DNA from: Oikopleura dioica
Taxonomy: Eukaryota; Chordata; Appendicularia; Copelata; Oikopleuridae
Length of the DNA: 64,000 nt
Assembly: GCA_907165135.1 (NCBI GenBank)
Contig: OU015568.1
Location: forward strand, 2,922,501-2,986,500
Direction: 5' to 3'
Below are positions 42,070-54,716 of the stretch, piece by piece (positions within the stretch are counted from its first letter, which is position 1; each line of letters opens with the position of its first letter). Made by a program: the position numbers and the translations under genes. The notes under the pieces are model-generated. The model searched no databases. It saw only the letters and a program-made list of their open reading frames with translations, and was not told where the DNA came from.

Positions 42070-42310
42070 TTTTTTTCAGTTATTCTTGGATACAGTTACT
42101 GTCGATGACCTGAAGTTCATGCCAATTTTTCGCTACAGTCACTTCTGACTGTATTTGACAGTCAAATAGCCAAGTATTGAACTGTTGTTCATTTCTTTCT
42201 TTTCGTTTCATTGAATTTCGCGGCCAATTCAAAAGTGTCGAAATAAAACTATCATTTACAGTTGGTAGTTCATACAGTCCCCGATACAGTCAACTTTTGT
42301 GACAGTAAGC
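42070..42310. promoter_or_regulatory. Cluster of ACAGT/ACTGT words
   Basis: About ten copies of ACAGT or its complement ACTGT occur within 240 bases, including GATACAGTTACTGTCGATG, GCTACAGTCACTTCTGACTG and GTGACAGTAAGCG. The words occur in both orientations and are partly paired as short palindromes. The cluster could bind a protein or be the remnant of a degenerate foldback. Confidence 0.35.
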
Positions 42311-44144
42311 GATTTCTGTATTTGTTCCGCTAAGACCGGAACTTACATTGTGATGATAGGAATTTCAAATCGGGAGCTCTTGGAAATATGATAGACAATC
42401 CATTTATCGCTATCCTCCGGGAAAACATGGAATTACGAGGAATTACGTGTAATCTTCCGTATCTCTATCTGGCTTTCTGGGGTCATTTTCCTGAATTTGA
42501 AAAAGGGAAGGGGAGCGAGAAGAAGACTTTTGGACATCCTGAAGTCGACCACAAGTGAGATCATCCGCGGACGAGGATACTTATTTTCCGCTCGAAAATT
42601 AGTACCTCCCTCGTGATGATAACAAATATTGCTTCGCCGCAATATTGATAAAAAATTATCGGCATCGTGAAATTTTAAATTATAGTCTTGTAATGTTATT
42701 AGAAAGAGGTGCCCTCACTACCGTCCAATCAGATAAGGAAAGTAGAGAAATAGCGCCATCTTTCTTTTTCAGCGAATCAGGGTGCGTTTTAAATTATGAT
42801 CGAGAAAGAACAGAAAAATAGCTCGCAGCCAATCTGCTGCAAGAAAAGACAGAACAGCGCCATCATCATTTTCGACCAATCAAAGAGCTTGATTGGTTTT
42901 ACCTCTTGAAAAGGCGATTTGTGGCTTTATCCAATCGAAAATTCTCTTTTCCTGACATTTCTTTATCAGTCAAAAAGGATGACATCACCCGCCGCGTTTT
43001 TTCGCTTTCAACAAATCCGGAAACCAACGAGCCCCCGCTGTGTTTAGAACTGATAGCGGAATTGTGGTGCAAAAAGTGTTGTTTCACGCGATTTCACCGC
43101 GCAAAAGTCGTAAGTAAAACGGGTTCTTGTTTTTATCACGGCGCGAAAAGCAGCTGGGTGATAAGAAGACTACGGCTGGCTCTGAAGAAAGCAGCATATT
43201 TTGACAAATAGCCGTTTGAAGACGTGGAGACTTTTGTCAGTAGAAATCTCCTGTAAGAAGGCGAACACGAATAATACTTAGGAAGAAAACTTCAATCTCA
43301 ATTACGGATGGGACGCCCTTAAGTTAGGCGAAAGAAACGGCGCGTTTCTGAGTCAGGAAAGTACCAAAAAAGGGGTCATTAGGTGATCAGGAGTTAAAAG
43401 CGAAAAAGTACGCTATTATATAATTCCATGCAGCTCGTTTTCTCGTGAACTGGCGAATAACATACACCGCATCTGTAATAACACACAAGCAGCTCATCAA
43501 AAAGGCATTATCCGCGTGCCGAAAAATCTCGGCTCGCGTTTCTAAAGATTTCAAGAAGCAAACGAGCCTTTAAAAATGGTTTAAAAAAAGGTTGAATAGA
43601 GCTCAACAGTTTTTTTTTTAATCCATCAGCGAAGGGAGTTTTTGTTATCGCGACATGATTGGATTTCTGTTGCGCGAGATATTTTGCTGATTGAGCTGAC
43701 AGCTTTTAAATCATAGAAGAAAAACGGATTACTCTTTTTTTGAAGGATTAGTGGGGAAAAATGTGCACGAAAATTAAAAGCCACGTTTTCTAAATCCGCT
43801 TGAAGTCGGAAAAATAGTATCTTTACTCCCTAATTTCTCGAGTTACTGAAAGAATTCTGGCTGAAGAATAATCCCAAATTTCTGTCAAAAACTAAGCTTC
43901 TATTTCAACTCTTTCACTTTTTATAACTAAACTTCAATTTTAAATCAATCTTAAATCCCTTTTTACTTATTGAACCCCTTAATTTTTCAAAAGAAATAAA
44001 CATCAAATGGCTCGTAAACCCTAAAAATAAGCAACAAATATAATTTTTCAATAAAAAAGGACTCAAAATTCCGCCTAAAAATGCTTATTCTTGTTCTCAT
44101 CCCTGTATAAAAAATCATAACTGTTCACCTTTTTACCTGTAAAT

Positions 44145-44224
44145 CGTCTCGCACAAACTCGGCAGGAGATCCGTCCTTATCAGCAGAGGAGAAACTCAGG
44201 AGCAGCAACTGGAATCTGAAATAT
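44145..44224 (-). CDS. Possible isolated exon, maybe 5' HUNK
   Basis: On the minus strand an acceptor (atatttcag) is followed by 78 open bases reading FQLLLLSFSSADKDGSPAEF then VRDDLQ, and a GTAAAA donor in phase 0. It could join the HUNK sequence at the internal acceptor ATACAG just after 35712, giving VRDDLQ-RVGDYLLGEKL. Vertebrate HUNK has a similar LRDF...RVGNYL lead-in. The 8.4 kb intron this implies is unusually long for the window. Confidence 0.3.
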
Positions 44225-47114
44225 ACCCTGGTCGGGAATACCTTGGTATCCCGCCTAAAAGTTTTAAAATAAAAATCTATAAAAAGCAAGCCAAGCTATA
44301 AAATGCGATGCCGATCCAGCAAGAAGAAGGAGCAAAATCACCACGTGATCAGGAGGAGGAGGATGAAGCTGCACGTTCCATTAACGCGTGTTGGGTACAG
44401 TCAGCAGGTGAAGACCTAGAAGTATATCATAAATACGCGTCGGACGGATTCAAATTCGTAAAACGGGAAAAAAAAAGTCATAAAAACGGAGGTGGAAAAA
44501 TGAGAAACTTCCGGAAAAAGAGGATTTTGAGCATGCGATGGACAAATAGCGGGCCGGATTTTTGATAATCAAATCGCGAAATTTTTGATTTCTAAAAATC
44601 GTGTTTCGGAGACTCGACTGTTTTGAGATTTTCAGAATTTCCGTCTTCCTTGTTTCAAAATCAAGGGTCTTTGGCGAGATATTTTGGGATTCATGAGCGA
44701 AAAAGTAAAAAAAAGAGACTCGACTTATTGAAAATTTTTATAGAGAAAATAAAAAAATAGGAACATCTTTTTTGCTGTTTTTGTAAAAATTATTATCACA
44801 TTTATTTTACGGCTATCAGTAAAAACAAGAAGCAACGTGGGAATCGATCGGGCTTGGGAATTTATTACTTAACCACGGGAGTGCTGAAACCACATTCTAG
44901 TGATCCTGCGGGCACGATTCGGTAATCGCCCTCCATTAAATGGCGCTACTTAGTGGAAATCCATCTACCCATAATAATTATGAGGTTGCTGATTTTCGAT
45001 AACCTCGAAATTTTCATCATGTTATCATTTATTTTTAATCGCTCGTGACGCCCTTAATTCTCAATAGAAAGGCAAAAAGGTTACAACTTGTAATCTTCTT
45101 AACGAAAAAAATAGACAAATGTTTAATTATAATAAACATGAAAATAAGGGTGTCACAAGACAATTTACAGAATTTTCACATGAATTTAAAGCCGTCTGTT
45201 TTTAATTTTCATCAAAAAATATCGAAAAATTGAACTATAACATAAAAATCAAGCGATAATCGAGCTTTGTTCCCAAACCAGCGCTTCCAGTATCAATTCA
45301 TGATTCATACAGTATCAAACTCAAATACGTAACAAATATCGATCAGATGAAAAATCATCTTCGGCGCGCTCCCACGAATCTCCTCATTTTTCAGCTAATT
45401 GCGCGTAATTTGTGCTTTTTTCAAAACTGACTCGCCCTTGAGTAGTTTTTTCTTCTTCTTCCGCTGAGAAATTTTCAGATTTCTACTCTTCAAAGTAGAA
45501 TGTAGAAATAAAAAGAGAAGGAGAAGCGCTAATGGATCTTGAACCGACAAGAATTTTAGGTAACAAAATAAGCTCGTGAAAAGAGAAGAAATTTGCGTTA
45601 ACCGATTCGCGCGAATAGACCAAAGATTTGGTCATAAATACAGGTCTTTTATTCTTTTCGATTTTCGGGTACAAATTTGAGAGATTTTGAGGGAGTTGAT
45701 GTAGAGAGAAAATATTTATTTCGCCTCAAAAATTAATTATAAATTTAACCCGTTTGCGGATTTGGGCCTTTTCTGTGTCAATTTTCAGAATTTTCTGGAT
45801 ATCTCATTATCAAAACGATAAATTTGAAGCAATTTACTTCTTCAATTACTATAAAAATGAATTTACTTAAAAATTTGACTCAAAAAGCCAATATCCGACA
45901 ATGGGTTAAAATTTCTTTTAAGAGACTTTTAACGAGACACTGAAATCCTCCTTGAGAGAGAATTCTTCAACTTGAGACTTCTCAATTTTCTCAAATGAAT
46001 CGTTCTTTTTGTTATTTTAATTGTGGAATAATTTCTTTCAGAGAGGAAATAACTCCTCCTGAAAAGTTGATATTTGAATTGCTGAACTGACTTTTGACTT
46101 TGTTCACCTTTGTTTGATAAATAGAGAGTTTTTCTTGGTTTGTTCAAGCCAAATCACCTCAATAAGAGATTTTATCTGACACACCTGACTTCTTTTCAAA
46201 AAATATCAAAAAAACGACTCATTCACCGCGCCGCTAGAATTTTGAAAATCGGACAAAAGATAGAATAAGAAAAAAGAAAATGGAGAATTTTGAAAGCTCA
46301 AGAATTTTGGGTAAGACTTAATTTTAACCCATCGACGCGAATATTTCCAATTTATTGGAGGCTTGCCAAAAAGAAGCCAAGTAACAAGATAAAAGTTTTT
46401 GATAAAAAATGCATAAACAGTTTTCATTTATGCCAAAAAATTGGTAAAAACCGCGCTAAAGAGTTAATTTTTTGAAACTTTTTAACCCCTTTCCGCGATC
46501 CTCACCATTTTTCTGTACTTTTGGAAAACGTCGCTCGATGTTTCTTGAATTCGATTTTTTTTTCACCAAAAATTGGTCATTTTCTAAAATGGGTTAACTA
46601 TTGAACATTCAGTTGATGAAGATTGCTCAATAAGAATTTTTCTGAAAGGAATTTTGCGCAACAAAAATGCTCACGTTGGAAAGCTGAGCTGAAAATTATA
46701 AAATTCGTGGAATCCAGAGAGGAATCTCGCAAGGGTGTGCGGCAAGGGACACGATACGGGAGGTGTCACGAGCAAGAGAGGGCTCTTTGCTGCGGTCCCC
46801 TCGTTGTTGCCCCCGTTATTGCACCTAGTACTGGAATGCGCCAAAAAACGTGATATAACATGGATTTTTTCTGAATCGATATTGAGAGTTTATAATTTAA
46901 GTAAAATTCATTTTTAGAAAATATTTTCTAAAAAGCCTTTTTGAACCAAAATTTCAAGAGCTAGAAATAGAGCACTCACTTTCGAGTATTTAAAGTGCCC
47001 TTTTCTTTTCTCGTTTTTACGACAGTTTTGTTGATACAGTGGTCTGAATCGACATTTTTGGATTCAGACGGAAAATATTTCTGAGAAATTTTTTTTTTTG
47101 ATGAATCGACAAAA

Positions 47115-50100
47115 ATGGAAAAAAACGTGATAGATAAAATTTCACGCGCCGAAACGTTTGGCCAATTTTTTCAAATTGATTTTTGAAGCTCATAACGACA
47201 AGAAGAAACTATGATCTCATAACATTTAAAACATTTGGCGCGAAATTTTTGTTCAGTCATATTTTCCGTTCTTTCGTTTCATTTACTATCATTGTTTTAG
47301 GAATTGGAAATCCGACACTGGAAATATGTGCTTGCGCAGGAAAGAGGTGGCTCCTTAAAAATTAAGGGGGTAGCGTGAAAAAACGCGATTTTGGACTGGG
47401 CTTAGGTTTTCTTCCCTTTTGGCCGCCGCAAAATTGAGTAGAACAGTGTAAAATTTGTTAACGCGTTGATGGCCTTTTGGAGTCCACCTCCTTAAAAAAG
47501 CGCCGGGTTATCTGCGCCGCTGGGAAGTTTTAGAAGGCTCAAACACAGAAGGTTCCGAGAAGATGATTGAGGAAAGGTTATCAGCGCCCTAGTTACGATT
47601 ATCCGTTCACGAACAATTATGCCAATATTGTCTTTATTGCTTCGTATTCGTAGTTTTTTGTATATTTTTGGTACAAAGAGAGTTCATAGTTTTTCGTAAT
47701 GAAGTTGACTAAAGTACGAACCTACTATTATTAGCGCTAGAATTCAGTAATCGATGAAATAATTGGTTAACCCCTGCCCGCATATCGACCTACGCGTAGG
47801 TAAATTTTCTTTTAATCGCAATTATACTTATGGAAAAACGACATTTGTTCACGTTTGACATTTGACATTGGAAATTTGATCATGTCCAGAAGATAGCTCA
47901 GCCTTTTATCTTTCCATTCAAGTCCTTTCGAAAATTTTATCACGACTCAAAGACCCTTAAAGGGCCCGACCTACGCGTAGGTCGATATGCGGGCAGGGGT
48001 AACAAATTTTCCGTGCGGGCAGGGGTTAACTAAATATCGTTGATGTTGTAATTTAACCTAGATTCTGTGGTTGATTTGTCCTCTGCCAATAATTAATCGG
48101 CTTTTCGACTTTTTCGCAGTCTTGAAATCAAGGAATAATTTCTCAGTTCTTTGGATAAGGTGTACTAGAAACTGAAATTCGAAAACTCAAATCGCCGATT
48201 AAAGCCTCTATCTCCGATTTGCTTACACCCCCCATCCACCAGTAACCCGCCGCCCCTCCCTTAAGATAAAACATAAGAAGCCGCTCACCTTACGTGAGTC
48301 TTCGATTCTAAAAGCAAGAAATTTTATATTCGGTTATGATTCGCGCATAATCGCGAATTTCGCGACACGAAATCGAGCCGATATTCATCGAATAGAAGCT
48401 TGGTCAATATTTGAGTGGGATGTTTATGAGGTCATTCCCACGTTTTGACCCTTAATTTTTAAGTGCTTCTGATACCCTTAATCTATTTGACCAAAATAAC
48501 ACCAATAAGCTCTTGCTCAAAAAGGTCTTATTAGATAAATCAAATGTTATTAAGAAAAATAGGCAAATCTTTATAATATAGACTATATTTTCGAGCGCAT
48601 ACCCTTATTTTATTGACCGCTGCTAACCAAAATCGAAGGAGATACTTGCATACTTTCCCGTTCGAATGATTCCATCTGGTTCAACGCTCAACGTGCTGAA
48701 AGCATTCCAGTGGCTGGCCAGGAATCAAAACCGCACCACATTCCTGGGCCGCGTCGGGACACGGATCTTACACAGCTGATCTCGCCTTTTTCCTCGCGAA
48801 AAAGAGACCTTCCATGATCGTAAAATCAACCATTTTTCTTGTTATCCTAAATTTTCTGCAGAAAAAGCCCCATTCTGTAATCAAAATTTCAAAATGAAAA
48901 AAATGGAGAAAATCACGAAAATCGAAGCTTGTAAATATCCGAAATTCTAGAGACGACGAAATGTCGAACATCTTACGCGACAGTATACAACGTTGCGGAA
49001 TTCAGGTTCGTTTGTGGCTCGAACAAAAGCGGAAATAGCTTCTCCCTAAAGCTCCTTCCGAATTCAACTTGAAATGAAGATACTAAGAGAGTGCTTCTTT
49101 CATAATCTTCATTTCTAGGCTCATTTTCGAACGGTTAACCAGTCGACTGGAAAACGCTTGGTTCTTGCGACCAGACGTCAAAGGAATCGGTTCTACAGTA
49201 TTCACCCGTTTTTAAGGGTGTCACAATCATATTTCATAAAAGTAACTTATTCGACCAACCTTACTGTAGTGTCGTCTGACCAATGAAAATGTCCCGCTAA
49301 AATTAACCCTTTTTAATTTGATGCCCTAAATCTGACCAAAAATTAACCCTAACTACAGGTAGTACACAATGAAAATATTTTAGCTAAAAACATTTCGGAA
49401 CTCCGTGTTCACGTTATCATTTCCTCCACCATCAATAACCACGATAAGAATAAACAAAAAGGAAAAAGTGATCAAGGAGTACCGGCGTTTCCGCCCATCA
49501 ATATTATTAAAAGGGCCCTTCCCTGTTTCCAGCGCCCGTGTTTTCCGGCTCAAAAACAGCGAAAACGCGTGTCCCCTTTTCGATTCAATTTTCGACTCAT
49601 TTCAGAAGCTAGTTTATCCCGAAAATAGAACCGAATAAGAGGCCCTTATGTTAAACCAACCGTCGTGCGCTGTGAGCAGCCCCTAAAGCTTCCTTCAAAG
49701 GTACCTAATTCAAGCATGAAAAGAAAGGTTCAAATCAAGATGATCTTAGGTTGACCTAAGACGTTCGAAAATGCTGTTTGTGTCAAGCATCGAATTCTCG
49801 TCCCGGGTTTCCGCTTCCGGAGCTGTCAAGTTATTCAGACAGGCGATTGGAGAGAACAAGGTGAGACCTTAAGGTTAACTCAACAGCGTAATCGGACATT
49901 TTACGGGCTACTCTGGCTGTATTTTCGATAAACATTTGTATAATCAAAATAATGCTAATGTTTATAGACATTTGAAGACATCTAGGGACATTCAATGTCC
50001 TCGAATGTCCGTAAATGTCTATTGATGCCAGAAGATGTCTCAAAACATCTGTAAATGTCTTCAAAATCCCAATTATAACCGAAAATGAAGAGCTATTTTG

Positions 50101-51561
50101 TTTCATAAGAACTCAATTTCGTCTGTTAGACATTTTCCTAAACCAATTATTCCTAGCTAACTGCTCTTCAAATCAACCACCGCCGAAGCGAAGTAGCTCC
50201 TAAGGAAGAACTGCTTGAGTTGATGCTTCATTCACGTTTCATATTTATCACGTCAAGCTGTGTTCGAAGAACCTTTGGAACTTATGAAGAATTTCTCGAT
50301 CAAATTCCATCTTCAAGTGCACACTGTCTTGTCGTCACTCGAGTACGTATTCGCTTATTTCGCTGTATTTAAAAGGGGTTTTTCGAAGGCAAATTTGATG
50401 GTTTTCTTGAAAAACGATTTTCCTCCATTTAGGCTGATCCTAAACAGTCGTCTTCTTGATCCGCTGAAATGTGAAAGATTACGCTTTCTCGAGACGCAAA
50501 TCTGTCACGATTGAGCTCGGCGAAAATTTATTTGATTTAGAACCGGTTGGAAGTTCCGTTACCGCCACAAACGCCGCGGTCTAAGGAATTTGATTCAATT
50601 CAAAATGCATTCGCCAGGGCTTGCGTCTGAATGTCGCCGCATTAGAGCGATGCAAGGCCCTTAAAATCGAAAGAAAAAGAAACGAACAAAATGTGATCAA
50701 AAATCCTCTTACACATTCTTCAGAAAACTAATCGCCGCGAAAGAATTCAGATCAACTAACTTGGGGAACCCAGCATTCTTGAAATGAGCGAGGAGATCTT
50801 GGCCCCTGTTACTATTCGCGAAAATTTTTGAAAAATAAGGGGATCTAAAAGAAAGAACGCGATTTTTAGATCAGCTGAAGATTCATACGTAGACCAAAAT
50901 TTTCCGAGTTTTTACTTTAAGGACCCCCAAATCAAAATCATAGCAGCATGACCTTTAACGGCCTGTATATCCTTAAGTTTCTGGTGAGAGATCACGATTA
51001 AGGGTGTATCAAAGATAGCTTCCGAGAAAAACTTGCTCCAAGAAGGCCTTTTTTCGCAATTCTTGGTGGGGGATCCTTAATTAACTTTTTCTAAGAACCA
51101 AAAAGAACGCTTCTCCAAGAATAACAAAAACCCTACCGGAGCGTCTTTTTCGCCACTGAATAAATTGGCTTTTTCAGGGGCGAAATCCGACAAAAGTTAC
51201 TTGCGGGCGCTTATCGGTTGAGCTTTCGGTCATCGCGGCGGAAAAAGTGAACGACACTCAAGGTACCGTAATCGTATTATTTTATCAATTTGCGCAAGTC
51301 TGGTTCAGGCGCGAACGATGCCTTCGTCGGCGCTTTCTTGCACCAGATTATCGATGAAGAAGAGTTGAATGAAGAAAATATCAAAGAGGCGCTTACGGCT
51401 GGGCATTGGGCGAAATCGGAAGTTCTTCAGCGACACGGGGCGAATATTCCGAGACAGAAGAATTACTATGCTTGGAGAGCAGGTATCGAAAAATTCTTCT
51501 CTTTCTGATATTTACCTCGAATACAGGGACCGCCGATTACTCCCATCGCTGCCGTGGCTAG
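47115..51561 (+). CDS. ADK: Adenosine kinase (PfkB family), finely split gene
   Basis: Adenosine kinase phosphorylates adenosine to AMP. Twelve small exons fit: 47115-47160, 47301 to about 47363, about 47528-47583, 48639-48757, 48951-49005, 49119-49189, 49640-49700, 49750-49860, 50157-50342, 51178-51262, 51309-51482, 51527-51561. Aligned landmarks run in family order: TFGIGNPTLE (usual FGMGNPLLD), IPSGSTLNVLKAFQWL, FLGRVG-DDEMSNIL, AHFRTVNQSTGKR, FVSSIEFSSRVSASGAVKLF, FGTYEEFLDQI, CLVVTRGRNPTK, and DTQGANDAFVGAFLHQ for the usual DTNGAGDAF catalytic loop with the base Asp kept. GHWAKSEVLQRHGANIP closes the fold. Exon 5 onward uses GT-AG introns and consistent phases; earlier introns appear to use GC, GA or other donors. 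The protein is strongly diverged. Confidence 0.8.
47766..48030. repeat. MITE-like element in an adenosine kinase intron
   Basis: The left arm GTTAACCCCTGCCCGCATAT continues to GACCTACGCGTAGGT (47766-47801). The right arm at 47969-48003 is its reverse complement with one base missing. A partial third copy, GCGGGCAGGGGTTAAC, lies at 48015-48030. The inner ACCTACGCGTAGGT is itself a perfect palindrome. The element sits in the intron 47584-48638. Confidence 0.85.
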
Positions 51562-54500
51562 AACCCCTCTTGGACTTTCGTTCGTCCTGACCGCAATCAA
51601 TCCAAAAACTCCCAAAACTGCACTTTTTGAAAACGAAAAAATCAACGAACAACGAACAACTGATAAGAAGCACTTCTTTTAACCTCTCAAATTAAGGAAA
51701 AGGGGGTCCACCTTTCTCTGCCTTTTCTCGAAAAGATAAGCTAAGTACACCCCTTATTGAAGAATCTCACTTTTTCTCCGTCTTTTTCCCGTTTTTTCTG
51801 AAAATTTGAATCAAAAATTACCTGAAAATAAATTGATGAGATTCTGGATCGTTGGTGTTTTTGTTTGTTTTACCTGGGAGACCAGTTTCCAGCTCTAGAA
51901 TGGAAATTTTTTAAGTGAAGATCTAAAGAGCTAAAAACGTGTCCTCTTTTCAGGAAGCTGAAAATTTGGCAGAGCGAATTTGGTTCCACTTATGCGCTGT
52001 ATAATTATTTTTTCGAATTATGGATTTATGCTAAGTGCCATGAAAGTCAATTTTTACATACCTGAATTAAAAAGATTAGAGTCAAAGTTCAATTCACTAA
52101 AAAAATTAACAACCCCCGAACCTCTAACTAATAGTCTAAAAGTGATAGTTACAAAGAAGCAGGTTCTTCTGACTGTAATTGAGTTTGCTTGAGTTGAGAT
52201 GTGAGTCACGTGATGATGTTTTGGGCGCGGCTAGAAGGATTTAGTTAGAGGGTGATAGTATTTTGATTTGATTCGATTTGATTTGGCAAACTCGGATTTA
52301 TGAGAAGGAAAATTTCAAAATTTGAATAGTAAATATACAAATTCCAAGTCTTAGAATTTCGGTTTTTCCAAATATTTCGAAAAATAGAAAATCAAGCAAA
52401 AAATATCCTTGAAAAATCAATTTCAACTTTTTTCTGAATAAAACTTTTTGTTCATTTAACCATTCCTCAAAATGAACGAGCAATTTAAATATTTTACTAC
52501 GTAGTAGTCTTTAGAGAACTCGGACGGTCGTAATTTTATCGCCGCGTTCCTACAGTTGCGAAAATAGTACCTTGCGGTGTTTGAGGTACACGCCGCGTTA
52601 GAAATCATTTTCCTTATCTCTAATCACCCCAAATTCGCAAGTTTTAGTCGTCACACGCGGTGGATCACTGATAAGACACTGATAAGAACAATTTTAATAG
52701 AAAACGGCTCCGATCGTTTGATTCCTCTTAATTTTAGAATATACAAGCAAAAATGACCGCGAAAAATCAGTAAGTCAGTCAGGCCATGAAAGTGAATCTG
52801 ACCGTGACATAATTTTCGCCGTTGCGGGCTCAGGATGCGACCGCCAAAATCGGATCAGATTATCCAACCTGCGGTATCGACAATACCTTTTTAATGTGAG
52901 GCAAAATAGGAGGGCCCCCTCCTCCCCATCGATAATGTGGTTTCTAACCGATAACACGACTGTATCAAAGAAAAATTATTCTTACAGTCATCAAGCTATC
53001 GATAATTAAAGAATCAAAATCAAGAAAAATAAATAAAGGCAAAGAAAATCAATTCTCTTGTCAAAATTCTCGCTCAATTTGGTCTCATCTTTTGACCCAT
53101 ATTTTCTCGAGTTGACAAGAACGCCTATCCTGGATAGGCTATCCACTCAATTAGAAGTGACACTCCGGGTGGGTTAATGTTTGTTTCTATCAATCGCGTT
53201 TTTCTTTAGAAAAAACGAATCTCGTTATTTCCGTTAATCCTTTAACTGTTTCAACTCCACGATTCCAAACTTCTTATTTCACTGCATTTATAATCGGTTT
53301 AATAAAGGGCGTACCTTGCATATTATGGTGAATACAGTAGAAACGTCTTCTACGACGTTTAATATTGATAGAAAAATATTTTAATGAAGAATATCATAAC
53401 ATGGAAGCATAACGATTTTAACCTCCTGTCGCGTAGAATAAAATTGCTTGCCCCGAAAATCAAAGCTCAAATAAGCGACACCAAGCGAGCAGATTTCCTT
53501 TTCTCGAGTGCCTGGAGGACCCCCTGCTGGAAGAATTCTTAGTCACAAGTAGAATAATCTCTTCGAGGGGATTGAAGATAAGAATTTTAGTTTTCTATTC
53601 GAGAAGAAAAATAAGGGTGTCATTGAGCTATTTTTATAATTAATATTTTTATTATATAATTCAATTAGAAAGCTAGGATAAAATCAAAAAAATATTTTAG
53701 ACATTTTTCTTCATCATTTCTTTTCAATAAAGGTCTGTTGAAACTCATTTCAACTCGGGCTGAAAAACAGTTTCTGCCAAATTCATAATTAGTCAAAAAT
53801 ATCAGGCAGCTCAGGATTTAATTAGAAAGCTTAGAGCACAACCTAAAATAGCGAATCAACATCAATTCAATTAGGAGTTGCTCAACGTGGTATTTTGGCT
53901 AGAATTTGTTTTGCGCCAAACGCGAAAAACAGCAAAATTAATTAAGCGCTGTTAATTTTCAAAAAACATCAATAATTTAGTATAACACGAAGTTTTTCTG
54001 TCTCTAGAAAACGTATGTTGCTCGCACTCATTCCAAATGTTAAGCTGTGTTCACAAAGTTATTGGTCACAATTAGCTATTAATAGAAGTGGAATTTCTGA
54101 AGAGGCGCCACGAATTAACTGAGAGGGCCTCCTTAGCACGTCAGAATTGTCAAGTAGACAGAATTCTTTCTGATCGGTTTATGCATCTAGGAATTTCAAG
54201 GGAACCTCTCTAAAGAAACTTCTGAATTCATCGGTATTAAGTTGTAAATTCTAAGATTATTTTATTTAGGGTTTGAGCATATTATAATCGATTTCGAGCT
54301 TCTTAATCAAGGTTTTTGACATCAAGAATGACAGTTTTTATTAAGCAATTTACCAAATTAACAAAGTGATACCCTTAATAAAAGTAGCTTATACGAAGAC
54401 AATTCAAGGCAAATCTTCCAAGAAAGAAATATATCCCCACTGAACAAAAAATATTAGGAAAGAAAATGTTTATACTTATAAGTAAGAATTTATAAATAAA

Positions 54501-54716
54501 CTATTTATAAAAACCATAAAGTTCTTTTCGAGATATAATTATAAAAAATTTTTTGTCAGTTCACCCTTTGATAGGAACAAGCTACAACAAACAAAGCACT
54601 TAATTTTAGGACACCCTTTCTGCATACACTTGGGGAGAAATAGAAAAGCAGAACCATAATTTTAATTTTTGAAATTAAAAAGGCGCTAAGAATATTTTGT
54701 CGTCTTATTTTTAAAT
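51562..54716. other. Gene-poor AT-rich stretch
   Basis: No gene is supported. Motif copies lie near 53306 (AGGGCGTACC), 53609 (ATAAGGGTGTCA) and 54367 (GATACCCTTAAT). A short palindrome TACTACGTAGTA lies near 52494. The remainder is AT-rich DNA. Confidence 0.4.

Larger units (their letters stand above)
35715..47114. other. 11.4 kb AT-rich repeat territory
   Basis: No complete gene can be read here. It carries many copies of the AAGGGTGTCAC motif (near 37917, 38327, 38711, 38756, 38811, 39451, 40421, 43312, 45046, 45143), GCCGC hairpins (36285-36365, 40680-40720) and an ACAGT/ACTGT cluster (42070-42305). Possible coding traces are a minus-strand exon near 44145-44225, a 73-codon minus-strand frame at 39151-39372 and an 85-codon plus-strand frame at 44308-44565. 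Divergent, finely split genes like the adenosine kinase at 47.1 kb could be hidden here. Confidence 0.4.

Noticed and set aside
42899-43211. Overlapping 62- and 101-codon frames on opposite strands
   Set aside because: Both look moderately protein-like, which is expected by chance in GC-richer DNA; neither has splice sites or family resemblance.
50709-50812. Minus-strand C-terminal-like exon inside an adenosine kinase intron
   Set aside because: The frame (HFKNAGFPKLVDLNSF and stop) looks reasonable, but there is no linked exon or family match and it opposes a supported gene.
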